The notes under the pieces are model-generated. The model worked only from the letters and a program-made list of their open reading frames with translations, searched no databases and had not been told where the DNA came from. This document shows positions 22,340 through 29,442 of a stretch of 31,822 nt of DNA, in pieces; within the stretch, counting starts at the first letter, position 1; each line of letters opens with the position of its first letter. Source of the stretch: a virus; IMG/VR virus record IMGVR_UViG_3300023082_000028, positions 1-31,822 of that record; one strand, written 5' to 3'. Made by a program: the position numbers and the translations under genes.

Positions 22340-22998
22340 CCACGATGCTGCTCGAGATGCCCCTGGCCCCCATGCTGCCAGCGCATCGCCGCGCGTACCT
22401 GCTGTCCGAGACCGGCGCCCGGATCGAGTTCCACCGCACCCCACCGGAGTCGACAGCCGACGGCGACGCCCCGACGTTCGCGACGGTCGACCGTCCCAAC
22501 CTTCTGCCGCTATCCCGCAAGACGTCGCCCGCGCTCAGGACGATCTCGATCAGCCCTCAGGTCGGCGACGACAACGCCGAGACGTCCTGCGAGGACACCC
22601 TCGCCGCGCTACGTGCGCTCGCCGCGTCCGGAGAGCGACTCCAGCTCGTGTGGGGTCGCCTTGAGCAGGGTTGGTGGAACATCACCGGCATGCCGATCAC
22701 CGTCATCTCCCGCGTCCAGGGCACCAACGACGTCTCCCGATGCACCGTCGACATCACCCTGACGCAGGCGAACGACCTCACCATCACCCCCGGCTCGACC
22801 TCGACCAGTGGCGGTGGTGGCCCGGCCGGGTGGAAGTCCGTCACCGTCAAGTCTGGCGACACCCTCTACAAGCTCGCCACCAAGTACCTCGGCCGCGGCA
22901 ACCGGTGGGCGGAGATCGCGAAGGCCAACGGGATCAAGAACCCGAAGTCGACCAGCGCGCTCAAGGTCGGCAAGACCCTCAAGATCCCGCCGAGGTAG
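22336..22998 (+). CDS. Baseplate hub protein with LysM domain (220 aa)
   Basis: The ATG overlaps the tape measure stop. Residues about 1-150 form a beta-rich domain (LERLQLVWG-like 'ERLQLVWGRLEQGWWNITGM'). After a Gly/Ser linker, a LysM motif ends the protein (VTVKSGDTLYKLATKYLGRG; AEIAKANGIKNPK; VGKTLKIPPR). In contractile systems such LysM proteins sit between tube and hub and link the spike complex to the tube. The LysM may also touch peptidoglycan. Its place between tape measure and gpD-like hub is the usual one. Confidence 0.8.
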   Translation: MTTMLLEMPLAPMLPAHRRAYLLSETGARIEFHRTPPESTADGDAPTFATVDRPNLLPLSRKTSPALRTISISPQVGDDNAETSCEDTLAALRALAASGERLQLVWGRLEQGWWNITGMPITVISRVQGTNDVSRCTVDITLTQANDLTITPGSTSTSGGGGPAGWKSVTVKSGDTLYKLATKYLGRGNRWAEIAKANGIKNPKSTSALKVGKTLKIPPR

Positions 22999-23002
22999 AC
23001 GG

Positions 23003-24295
23003 GTGGCCAGCAAGTACACGCCCGACTCTCGGCTCGCCGACGTCCGCGTCAGGGGCTCGAAGCTGCACGCGAACATCCGCGAGGCCACCACGTTGGCGTC
23101 GATCAGCCTGTCGACGACGTCACCCGTGACGATGAACCTGACGGTCGACGACCCGCAGATGACCCTGATGGCCGGCGGCCTGCTGACACGCGGTGCGTCG
23201 TTGGACTACGCCGACCTCGAGCTGCAGATCCGATCCGTCGATGCAAACGACCCAGGGACGGGGAACGTCGTCGCGCTCACCGCGCGATCCGAGGCGTGGG
23301 TGCGGCTCAAGAATCAGCGCGGATGGAAGCTGTGGAAGAACACGTCCCCAGCCTCAGTGGTCCGCACACTCGGCCGCGGCGTGGGGATGAAGGTTGTCGC
23401 GCAGTCATCGGGGAAGCGTCGACGCATCACGCGGGGCAAGAAGGAGTCCTCGCAGGGGCTTATCGAGCGGTACGCCGGCGAGCTGAACTTCCTGACGTTC
23501 GCGACCGGCGACACGATCTACTTCGGGTCTCCCAAGTGGCTGGCTAGGAACGGTCCGAAGCGGACGATGCAGTGGGACCGATTCAACCGGCGCGGCACGG
23601 TGTCGGCCGGAGGCACCCTGCTGCGTCAGCCGTCCCTGCGACGTGCTGAGGACTCACCTCGCGGGCAAGCCGAGATGACGGCCCTGTTCCTGGGCGACGG
23701 TGCCGAGACGTGGCGTCCCGGTCAGGTCATTGATTTCGCGGGTGCGCCTGGCTTCTCGGGCAGGTACCTCGTCAACGACGTGCAGATCCCCGGCGACGCG
23801 AACGAGCCGGTCTCGGTGACGGCCGCTATCCCGACGTCGCTCAAGGGATCCAGCGGCGACGCGCTGCTGCGATCGGAAGGGAAGGCCACGTCCGGGACCG
23901 CGGCTCTGACTCTCGGTGCGCCACCGTCGACGACGTTCACGGATGCCGCGATGACCTACGCGGTCGGCTCAACCGGCACTGCGGTCGGGGGCTCAGCGGT
24001 CCAGCCATTCACAGGGGCCGAGATGGTCAACTGGTGCGCCGGACGGGCCGGGGTAAGTCTCGTCGGCGATCCCGCGCAAATGCTGGCCTTCTGCCGATCT
24101 AGGAAGACCACGATCAGCGTCGGCGACGGCGTCACGACTCGCGGCGCGCTCCTGTTCACCACCGGCGCGGTCGGGATCGCGATCGGCGGGGGCCGCGTCG
24201 TCATGGCATCAGGGCGGGCCTACACGATCGTTCCGGCCGGTGCTGTGTCATGGACCGCCGCGGCGCTCGTGCCCGGCCTCAAGTACGGGAGATGA
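23003..24295 (+). CDS. gpD-like baseplate hub protein with inactive NlpC/P60-like domain (430 aa)
   Basis: The GTG at 23003 follows GAGGTAG by a few bases. The first 300 residues have the late-control-D/hub layout: strands SLADVRV-like at the start, then FLTFATGDTIYFGSPKWL and FSGRYLVNDVQIPGDANEPV. The last 95 residues align by eye with NlpC/P60 endopeptidases (MVNWCAGRAGV; TTISVGDGVTTRGALLF; GIAIGGGRVVMASGRAY). The nucleophile position (normally DCS) reads TGA with Gly 338, and the usual catalytic His position reads Ala 389. The fold seems kept and the activity lost. It forms the hub that carries the spike. Confidence 0.75.
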   Translation: MASKYTPDSRLADVRVRGSKLHANIREATTLASISLSTTSPVTMNLTVDDPQMTLMAGGLLTRGASLDYADLELQIRSVDANDPGTGNVVALTARSEAWVRLKNQRGWKLWKNTSPASVVRTLGRGVGMKVVAQSSGKRRRITRGKKESSQGLIERYAGELNFLTFATGDTIYFGSPKWLARNGPKRTMQWDRFNRRGTVSAGGTLLRQPSLRRAEDSPRGQAEMTALFLGDGAETWRPGQVIDFAGAPGFSGRYLVNDVQIPGDANEPVSVTAAIPTSLKGSSGDALLRSEGKATSGTAALTLGAPPSTTFTDAAMTYAVGSTGTAVGGSAVQPFTGAEMVNWCAGRAGVSLVGDPAQMLAFCRSRKTTISVGDGVTTRGALLFTTGAVGIAIGGGRVVMASGRAYTIVPAGAVSWTAAALVPGLKYGR

Positions 24296-24296
24296 G

Positions 24297-24551
24297 ATGA
24301 CGTCACTGTTCAGCCCCAGCTCGTCGGCGCCGGACGGCACCGGGGTGTGGCTCGGCACCGTCACCCGCATCGCATCCGGCGGCAGCGTGTACGTGCAGGT
24401 CGGCCGGCAGGCTGGTGAAGGCGAGTACGGTCCGTGCCTCGTCGTCGGCACCGTGAGCCTGTCCGCCGGCGACCGCGTCGCGGCAGCGTTCGTCGAGGGG
24501 TCCCCCGACGACGTGATCGTCCTCGGGCCCGTATCTGACTCCAACCCATGA
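24297..24551 (+). CDS. gpV-like baseplate assembly protein, short OB-fold form (84 aa)
   Basis: The ATG at 24297 comes one base after the hub stop. The product is a single small beta domain (GVWLGTVTRIASGGSVYVQV, then GPCLVVGTVSLSAGDRVAAA, VLGPV), matching the OB fold of gpV/gp5 spike proteins. It is much shorter than usual and lacks a beta-helix or tip, so any piercing tip would come from another protein. Its position after the hub and before gp25 is standard. Confidence 0.65.
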   Translation: MTSLFSPSSSAPDGTGVWLGTVTRIASGGSVYVQVGRQAGEGEYGPCLVVGTVSLSAGDRVAAAFVEGSPDDVIVLGPVSDSNP

Positions 24552-24570
24552 CCGATCCTGTGACCGGCTC

Positions 24571-24603
24571 GTCCCACCGACTCCGAGAATGCTCGGTCAT
24601 GCT
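24571..24603 (+). promoter_or_regulatory. Late promoter P6 (leaderless, for the baseplate wedge unit)
   Basis: GTCCCACC (24571-24578), 19 bases, CATGCT (24598-24603). The predicted +1 is the G of a GTG at 24610. This supports that GTG over the in-frame ATG at 24589, which lies within the spacer. Confidence 0.6.
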
Positions 24604-24609
24604 GGGCGC

Positions 24610-24933
24610 GTGTCCACCGAACTGATCGCTCACCCCTTCACGATCCGGGCCAACGGCACCGTCAAGACGGTCACCGACGGGTCGTCCGCAGCCAACGCCC
24701 AGGCGATCGCCGTCATCGCGCAGACCGTCCGAGGCGAGCGCCCCATGTGCCCCGGTTTCGGCGTCACCGACCCAGCGTTCCGAGGCCTCGATGTCGGCGA
24801 GATCCAGGCCGGCCTCGCGGCGTTCGGGCCGCAGGGTGTGACCGTGTCGGCGCTCAGCTACGAGCCTCGCACCGAGACCACCGCGGCCGTGACCATCGCG
24901 TTCGTCGACACCGAGGGAGCTCCCAGTGCCTGA
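24610..24933 (+). CDS. gp25-like baseplate wedge protein (107 aa)
   Basis: The product (STELIAHPFTIRANGTVKTV, then IAVIAQTVRGERPMCPGFGV, then DP.F and VSALSYEPR) has the gp25/gpW layout: an N-terminal strand, a helix ending in the conserved 'RGER' turn with the Pro/Gly-rich loop, and C-terminal strands. It forms the inner baseplate and starts sheath assembly. I chose the GTG at 24610 because promoter P6 predicts +1 there; the ATG at 24589 is the alternative. It overlaps the next gene by eight bases. Confidence 0.75.
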   Translation: MSTELIAHPFTIRANGTVKTVTDGSSAANAQAIAVIAQTVRGERPMCPGFGVTDPAFRGLDVGEIQAGLAAFGPQGVTVSALSYEPRTETTAAVTIAFVDTEGAPSA

Positions 24934-26071
24934 GCAGATCAACATCCCGGACGAGTTCACCAACCCGACCCTGTACGACGCTGACGAGCAGGTCCTCGTC
25001 GACCGGGCACTGACGCACGCCCAGACGAAGCTGCCGGAGTGGACTCCACGCGAAGGCAACACCGAGGTGGTGCTCACGGAGTCGCTGGCGCTGCTCGTCG
25101 CCGAACTTGTGTTCGCGATCAACCGCCTGCCCGAGCAGACGCTCGAGGGGCTCTTGCTGCTCTACGGCCTGGCCCGCGACCCCGGCGAGCCATCGACCGG
25201 AACGGCCCGCTTCACACTGGCCGACTCCCTCGGCTTCACGATCCCGCTCGGCACCGAGCTGCGCGCGACCATCAGCGACACGGCCGAGGAGATCGACTTC
25301 ACCACGACCGTGTCGGTGGCAGTCGACCCGGGCGCCACGACCGCCGACGTGCCCATCCAGGGAGTCGAGAATGGCATCGGCGCCAACGGCTTGCCCGCCG
25401 GCACGGTGCTGCAGATCCTCGATGCTGTGCCCTACGTCGAGTCGGCGATCACCGTCGGCATCGTGACCGGTGGGCGGGAGCCCGAGGGCGACAGCGACTT
25501 CTACAACCGCGGCGCCGCGATGCTGTCGCGCCTCACGTCCACGCTCGTGCTGCCGGCCCAGTTTCGGGCCGCGGCTCTTGAGGATCCGTCCGTCAGCTAC
25601 GCGACCGTCTACGACCTCTACGACCCGACCGCCGGCGGCGTGCCCGGCGATCACCTCGGTCACGTGACCGTCGCTGTCGTCGATGAAGACGGAGGCGCGA
25701 TCACCGACCCCGAGATGGCCACACTCGAGGCCGTTCTGTCCGCGAAGACCCACGCCGGGCTCGACGTGCACATCGTCGCGCCCACGTACCAGCCCGTCGA
25801 CGTCACGGCCACAGTCATCGCGAAGGCCAACGCCGACCCGACCGCCGTCGACACTGCTGTGACCGCGGCCCTGACGGCCTACCTGGCGCCGAGGAACTGG
25901 ATCGGTCGCGGCACCACGACCGTCTACCACAACGAGCTCATCTCCCTGATGGATCAGGTGACCGGCGTCGAGCGCGTCGCGACGCTCACCGCGCCGGCCG
26001 GGGACGCCGTACTGAGCGGGATCATCGTCCTGCCCGAGCCCGGCGCGATCACCGTGACGGTAGCGGTCTGA
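24926..26071 (+). CDS. Baseplate J-like protein (381 aa)
   Basis: The GTG at 24926 overlaps the gp25-like gene. The sequence has the gpJ/gp47 order: a helical N-terminus (ESLALLVAELVFAINRLPEQ), a beta domain (IPLGTELRATISDTAEEIDF; VPIQGVENGIGANGLPAGTV), the conserved 'GREPEGDSDFYNR' motif, and C-terminal strands (HIVAPTYQPVDVTATVIAKA). It forms the wedge that links hub to fibres. Length and neighbours (gp25 before, gpI after) are as expected. Confidence 0.85.
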   Translation: MPEQINIPDEFTNPTLYDADEQVLVDRALTHAQTKLPEWTPREGNTEVVLTESLALLVAELVFAINRLPEQTLEGLLLLYGLARDPGEPSTGTARFTLADSLGFTIPLGTELRATISDTAEEIDFTTTVSVAVDPGATTADVPIQGVENGIGANGLPAGTVLQILDAVPYVESAITVGIVTGGREPEGDSDFYNRGAAMLSRLTSTLVLPAQFRAAALEDPSVSYATVYDLYDPTAGGVPGDHLGHVTVAVVDEDGGAITDPEMATLEAVLSAKTHAGLDVHIVAPTYQPVDVTATVIAKANADPTAVDTAVTAALTAYLAPRNWIGRGTTTVYHNELISLMDQVTGVERVATLTAPAGDAVLSGIIVLPEPGAITVTVAV

Positions 26072-26709
26072 TGCTGCCCGATCCGTCATTCGACGCCGCG
26101 TGGACGACCGCTTTCACGCGTGAGTGGTACGCCTCGCTCCCCGCGGCCTACAGGGATCTCGACCGGGGCGAGCAGCAGCTACTCCGGTTCCTGTCCCTGC
26201 TGGGCGATCAGGCCGACCAGGTCGAGCAGCTCGCCCAACAGGCCGAGGCCGGCACGCTGACGTCACCCGCTACGACCCCCGATGTGCTGGTGCCGTGGCT
26301 CGGGCAGATGGTCGGCCTGACGACCAACGCGCCTGCGACCGTCGCCCAGTTGCGTGCGCGGATGTCATCTCTTGACGCCCTGCGATACGCCGGCAATCCG
26401 GCATCCATTGAACTGGCTGTCAAGCCGCTCTTGAGCGGCGACCGGTGGGTGTCGGTGCGACCGCATGAAGGCACGCCTGCCGGTAGCCCGTGGGTCATCG
26501 GGATCTTTGTTCGTGACTCCGAGTCTCCTGCCGACCTGACCGAGATCAGCGACGCAGTCACTGCAGCCGGTCTGAAACCGGCCGGCTTCGGACTCGTCGT
26601 CGGCACGGTTAGCGTGTCGTGGGCCGCGATCGATGGCCTGCCCGGCGAGTGGGACGGCGTGAAGGCAGACGGCGCGAGCTGGGCCGAGATCGACAACGAA
26701 GCGTGGTGA
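26071..26709 (+). CDS. Tail protein I-like baseplate wedge (212 aa)
   Basis: The ATG shares one base with the gpJ-like stop. The N-terminus is helical (LDRGEQQLLRFLSLLGDQAD) with 'PDVLVPWLGQMVGL' and RYAGNPASIELAVKPLL, the signature pattern of P2 gpI-like tail proteins. The C-terminal end (WAAIDGLPGEWDGVKADGAS) has short Trp repeats. It would cap the wedge and attach fibres. The 57-base gap after it carries promoter P7. Confidence 0.75.
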   Translation: MLPDPSFDAAWTTAFTREWYASLPAAYRDLDRGEQQLLRFLSLLGDQADQVEQLAQQAEAGTLTSPATTPDVLVPWLGQMVGLTTNAPATVAQLRARMSSLDALRYAGNPASIELAVKPLLSGDRWVSVRPHEGTPAGSPWVIGIFVRDSESPADLTEISDAVTAAGLKPAGFGLVVGTVSVSWAAIDGLPGEWDGVKADGASWAEIDNEAW

Positions 26710-26727
26710 CGGTCCTACACCGGCTAC

Positions 26728-26760
26728 GTCCCACCCTGCCCGACGTCACCGGGTGATCGT
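26728..26760 (+). promoter_or_regulatory. Late promoter P7 (leaderless, for the tail-collar fibre)
   Basis: GTCCCACC (26728-26735), 19 bases, GATCGT (26755-26760). The predicted +1 is 26767, the A of the ATG. No ribosome binding site is present before that ATG (TCGTTCTCTT). Confidence 0.65.
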
Positions 26761-26766
26761 TCTCTT

Positions 26767-27576
26767 ATGGTTGTCTCCCTCACCGCGCGCCTCGGACTCA
26801 AGCGATGGTCGACGTCAACTGACGAGTGGATCGGGCGCGAAGGCTTCAACGCCCAGAACGAGACCCTCGACGACGTCATCGCGATCGACGACCAAGGGCC
26901 GATCAGCGCGCGGCCAGCCGAAGCGGTCCGCGGCTTCTACTACTACGCCACCGATGTGGAGCAGCTCTATCGGAACACCGGCACGGGCTGGGTCCCGATC
27001 GGCGTCGACGCGTCGAAGCTGGTCGGGAAGGTCCCACTCGCTGCGCTGCCGACGCAGGTCCCGATCGGTGGGGGGATTCTCTGGTTCACCCCGTCCATCC
27101 CGGACAACTACATGAAGCCGCGGGGGCAGGCGATCTCCCGCATCACCTACGCGGCTCTCTTCGCTCTGTGGGGGACGACCTTCGGGGCGGGCAACGGGTC
27201 GACGACGTTCAACCTCCCTGGCATCGTTGGTCGCACGATCGTGGCCGTCGACCCGAACGACCCGGCCTTCGACACGGTCGGAGACTTCGGCGGCGAGAAG
27301 ACCGTCACGCTCAGCACGGCGACGATGCCGAACCACTCACATGGCGGCGGCGTCGCTGACGGCGGGATCAACGCGTTGATGAGCCGCAACCTAGCGAGCG
27401 ACAACTCCGCCCCGTCCGGCGCCGTCGCGCGCGGCGACGGCGCCACAGCAGGCGTTCGAGGGATCAACGGATCCGGTCACGGGCACGGCCTCAGCATCAA
27501 CGCCGAGGGGGGCGGACAGCCTCACAACAACATGCCGCCGTACTACGTCGCCGAGTACCTCATCCGGGTGCTGTGA
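26767..27576 (+). CDS. Tail fibre protein with tail-collar domain (269 aa)
   Basis: The central part matches the phage tail-collar (microcystin-dependent-like) domain: GGGILWFTPSIPDNYMKPRG, then ALFALWGTTFGAGNGSTTFN followed by LPGIVGRTIV. The C-terminal part carries NHSHGGG and GSGHGHGLS metal-type His clusters and the usual ending 'NNMPPYYVAEYLIRVL'. Such proteins form short trimeric fibres at the baseplate and probably bind host cell-wall sugars. The ATG has no ribosome site and lies at the predicted +1 of P7. Confidence 0.85.
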   Translation: MVVSLTARLGLKRWSTSTDEWIGREGFNAQNETLDDVIAIDDQGPISARPAEAVRGFYYYATDVEQLYRNTGTGWVPIGVDASKLVGKVPLAALPTQVPIGGGILWFTPSIPDNYMKPRGQAISRITYAALFALWGTTFGAGNGSTTFNLPGIVGRTIVAVDPNDPAFDTVGDFGGEKTVTLSTATMPNHSHGGGVADGGINALMSRNLASDNSAPSGAVARGDGATAGVRGINGSGHGHGLSINAEGGGQPHNNMPPYYVAEYLIRVL

Positions 27577-28001
27577 TGGACTCCGAGATCCCCGAGGTCG
27601 TCGTGCGCCGTCACATCGTGTGGGTCGAGCGAGCAGCACGGATGGGCTGCTACGCGCGCGATCTCTGCCTCCTGTGGACGGGCAGCATCTACGTCTTCGT
27701 CGTCACCCCTCCCAGCATCAGCGAGGCCGGCTTCTACGGCGTCACCTCGATCGCCTGGGCGCTGCTGCTGTTCGGCGGCTCGCTCGTGTCGTTCATCGGC
27801 CTCGTGTTGGGAAAGACCCTCGCCGAACTCTGGGGCTGTCTCGCGGTTGGCGGCGGATTCCTCCTGTGGACCATCGCGGCTGTCATCCAGCCCGACGTCA
27901 CCGCCGTCTCGCTCGGAGTGGCTGGCGTGCTCGCTGCGGGCGTCTTCGGACAGATCTACCGGGTGGGGATGATCGCAACCGGGAGGGTCATCCGATGGTG
28001 A
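27576..28001 (+). CDS. Four-span membrane protein (141 aa)
   Basis: The ATG at 27576 shares its A with the fibre stop. Hydrophobic segments lie near residues 29-46, 54-76, 83-103 and 109-127 (for example WALLLFGGSLVSFIGLVLGK), so four spans are likely. It opens a group of membrane protein genes ahead of the endolysin and could belong to the holin set. No family is recognised. Confidence 0.6.
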   Translation: MDSEIPEVVVRRHIVWVERAARMGCYARDLCLLWTGSIYVFVVTPPSISEAGFYGVTSIAWALLLFGGSLVSFIGLVLGKTLAELWGCLAVGGGFLLWTIAAVIQPDVTAVSLGVAGVLAAGVFGQIYRVGMIATGRVIRW

Positions 28002-28420
28002 CGTTCCTGACCGCCACGACCACCACCGACCCGTCTGGCCCTCTGCTCGGCGGGTCCGTCTTCGCGTGGGTCGCTCTCGTCGTCACAGTCCTCGGTGTTG
28101 GCGCCGGCGGCGGGGTGCTCGGACGCAAGCTCAAGTGGTTCGAGGTCAAGCAGATCGCCGAGAACAACGAGCGGAGCGGGGAGCACCTCTTGATCGACCA
28201 ACTGCAGGAGGAGAAGGAGTCCGAGCGCAAGCGGCACGCTGACGAGCTGGCCCGCAGGGACGCTGAACACTCCCAGCAGCTCACGGGCCTGCGCGATGAC
28301 CTCGCGAAGGTCCAGCGGGCGAATGTGGCTCTCTGGAACCACGTCAACAACCTCCACACGTGGATCGCGGGGGGTGCTGAGCCACCAGCCCCGGCGATGC
28401 CAGAAGGGCTGTTCGGATGA
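27995..28420 (+). CDS. Membrane-anchored coiled-coil protein, lysis-accessory candidate (141 aa)
   Basis: The ATG at 27995 overlaps the upstream gene and follows GGGAGGG. One membrane span (VFAWVALVVTVLGVGAGGGV, about 21-40) precedes a long charged coiled coil (about 55-115, LQEEKESERKRHADELARRD). This layout resembles Rz-type or holin-associated proteins, although actinobacteria lack the outer membrane that spanins act on. A regulator of the holin is another option. It overlaps the next ATG. Confidence 0.55.
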   Translation: MVTFLTATTTTDPSGPLLGGSVFAWVALVVTVLGVGAGGGVLGRKLKWFEVKQIAENNERSGEHLLIDQLQEEKESERKRHADELARRDAEHSQQLTGLRDDLAKVQRANVALWNHVNNLHTWIAGGAEPPAPAMPEGLFG

Positions 28421-28719
28421 TCGAATTCCTGACCGAGCACGCCGGCACGTTCCGGCTGCCAAACCTCGTCCTCGGCCTACTGGTCATCGTGACCCTCGGC
28501 TGGCGGCACCTCTACAACCACCCGCGCCGCGATCTCGACGACCGGCTCCGCTCAGCCACCTCCGTGCTGCCCTACGTCGTGCTGGTGGTGGCCTCGGGCA
28601 TCGCGTACTCGCGGGGGTACGTCGCGCCGTCCTACGTCGCCTGGATGACGTTCGCGCTGCTGGCGTACCTGGTGGCCCTGTGGACGCCGTGGCGGTGGCG
28701 TCTGCCGGCCCGTACCTAG
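28417..28719 (+). CDS. Small multi-span membrane protein, holin candidate (100 aa)
   Basis: The ATG overlaps the previous stop (ATGA). Hydrophobic stretches near residues 15-30, 50-67 and 71-91 (LPYVVLVVASGIAYSRGYVA; YVAWMTFALLAYLVALWTPW) suggest three spans, and the C-terminus is basic (RWRLPART). Size, topology and position just before the endolysin fit a holin. A second candidate is at 30243. Confidence 0.55.
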   Translation: MIEFLTEHAGTFRLPNLVLGLLVIVTLGWRHLYNHPRRDLDDRLRSATSVLPYVVLVVASGIAYSRGYVAPSYVAWMTFALLAYLVALWTPWRWRLPART

Positions 28720-28728
28720 AATCCTGCC

Positions 28729-28761
28729 GTCCCACCCGGACGCACGCTGGCGTCGCATCTT
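28729..28761 (+). promoter_or_regulatory. Late promoter P8 (leaderless, for the endolysin unit)
   Basis: GTCCCACC (28729-28736), 19 bases, CATCTT (28756-28761). The predicted +1 is 28768, the A of the endolysin ATG. Confidence 0.65.
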
Positions 28762-28767
28762 GGCGTC

Positions 28768-29442
28768 ATGACCAACCAGTTCACGCGGATCCGCAGCCCG
28801 TTCCCTGCGGACTGGCAGCCCGCCGACATCTCGCTCGGCCTCGAGCAGGTGCTCGACGCTGTCCACGCGATCACCGACCTGCCGATCTACATCGGCCAGC
28901 CGCCGTACAACACCAAGAACCGGGAGTCGAAGGGCACCCACGACAAGCGCAACTGCGCCGACCTCTACGGCCGCAAGGGCCACGAGAAGGCCGACCTCAA
29001 CCAGTTCCGCGTCTGGCTGCCCCGGCTCGGCTGGCCGGGCTGGGTGCGCGACCCCTCCCAGGGGAACTGGCCCTGGCACTTCCACTTCCTCAAGCACGGC
29101 GACCCGGGCCTCGCCCAGCTCGCGCTCGAGCAGGACGTCGCCTACGTGAAGGACCGCAACGGTCTGGGCCGTGCTGGGATGGCGGGTCCCGACTACGGCG
29201 CCCGACCGCGCGACCCCGAGGTCATCCACGTCTACAAGCCAACCGACGTGTTCAAGGTGCGGACGCGGACGGGCGGCTACTCGCAAGCCAAGAAGGACGC
29301 CGACCTCAAGCTCAAGGTGCGCGACCCCGGCTTCGTCGTCAGCAACCACGTCCTCACCGTGGCCGACAAGAACGGGCACCAGTTCGTCGTCACCGCGTCC
29401 GGGACGTTCTACGACCGCTCGAAGCTCGTGGCGGTCCGCTGA
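28768..29442 (+). CDS. Endolysin, M15-type peptidase (224 aa)
   Basis: KGTHDKRNCADL places His 58 and Asp 65 seven residues apart as in the HxxxxxxD half of the M15 zinc site. WHFHF at 103-107 supplies the later HxH, so the enzyme should cleave peptidoglycan cross-links or stem peptides in the D,D-carboxypeptidase/L-Ala-D-Glu manner. Cys 63 replaces the small residue often found there. The C-terminal 75 residues (VIHVYKPTDVFKVRTRTGGY onward) are probably a wall-binding part of unknown type. There is no signal peptide, so release depends on a holin. The gene starts at the predicted +1 of P8. Confidence 0.75.
   Translation: MTNQFTRIRSPFPADWQPADISLGLEQVLDAVHAITDLPIYIGQPPYNTKNRESKGTHDKRNCADLYGRKGHEKADLNQFRVWLPRLGWPGWVRDPSQGNWPWHFHFLKHGDPGLAQLALEQDVAYVKDRNGLGRAGMAGPDYGARPRDPEVIHVYKPTDVFKVRTRTGGYSQAKKDADLKLKVRDPGFVVSNHVLTVADKNGHQFVVTASGTFYDRSKLVAVR

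Noticed and set aside
27031-27038. GTCCCACT inside the tail-collar fibre gene
   Set aside because: No -10 hexamer at the required spacing (GTCCCG); treated as chance.
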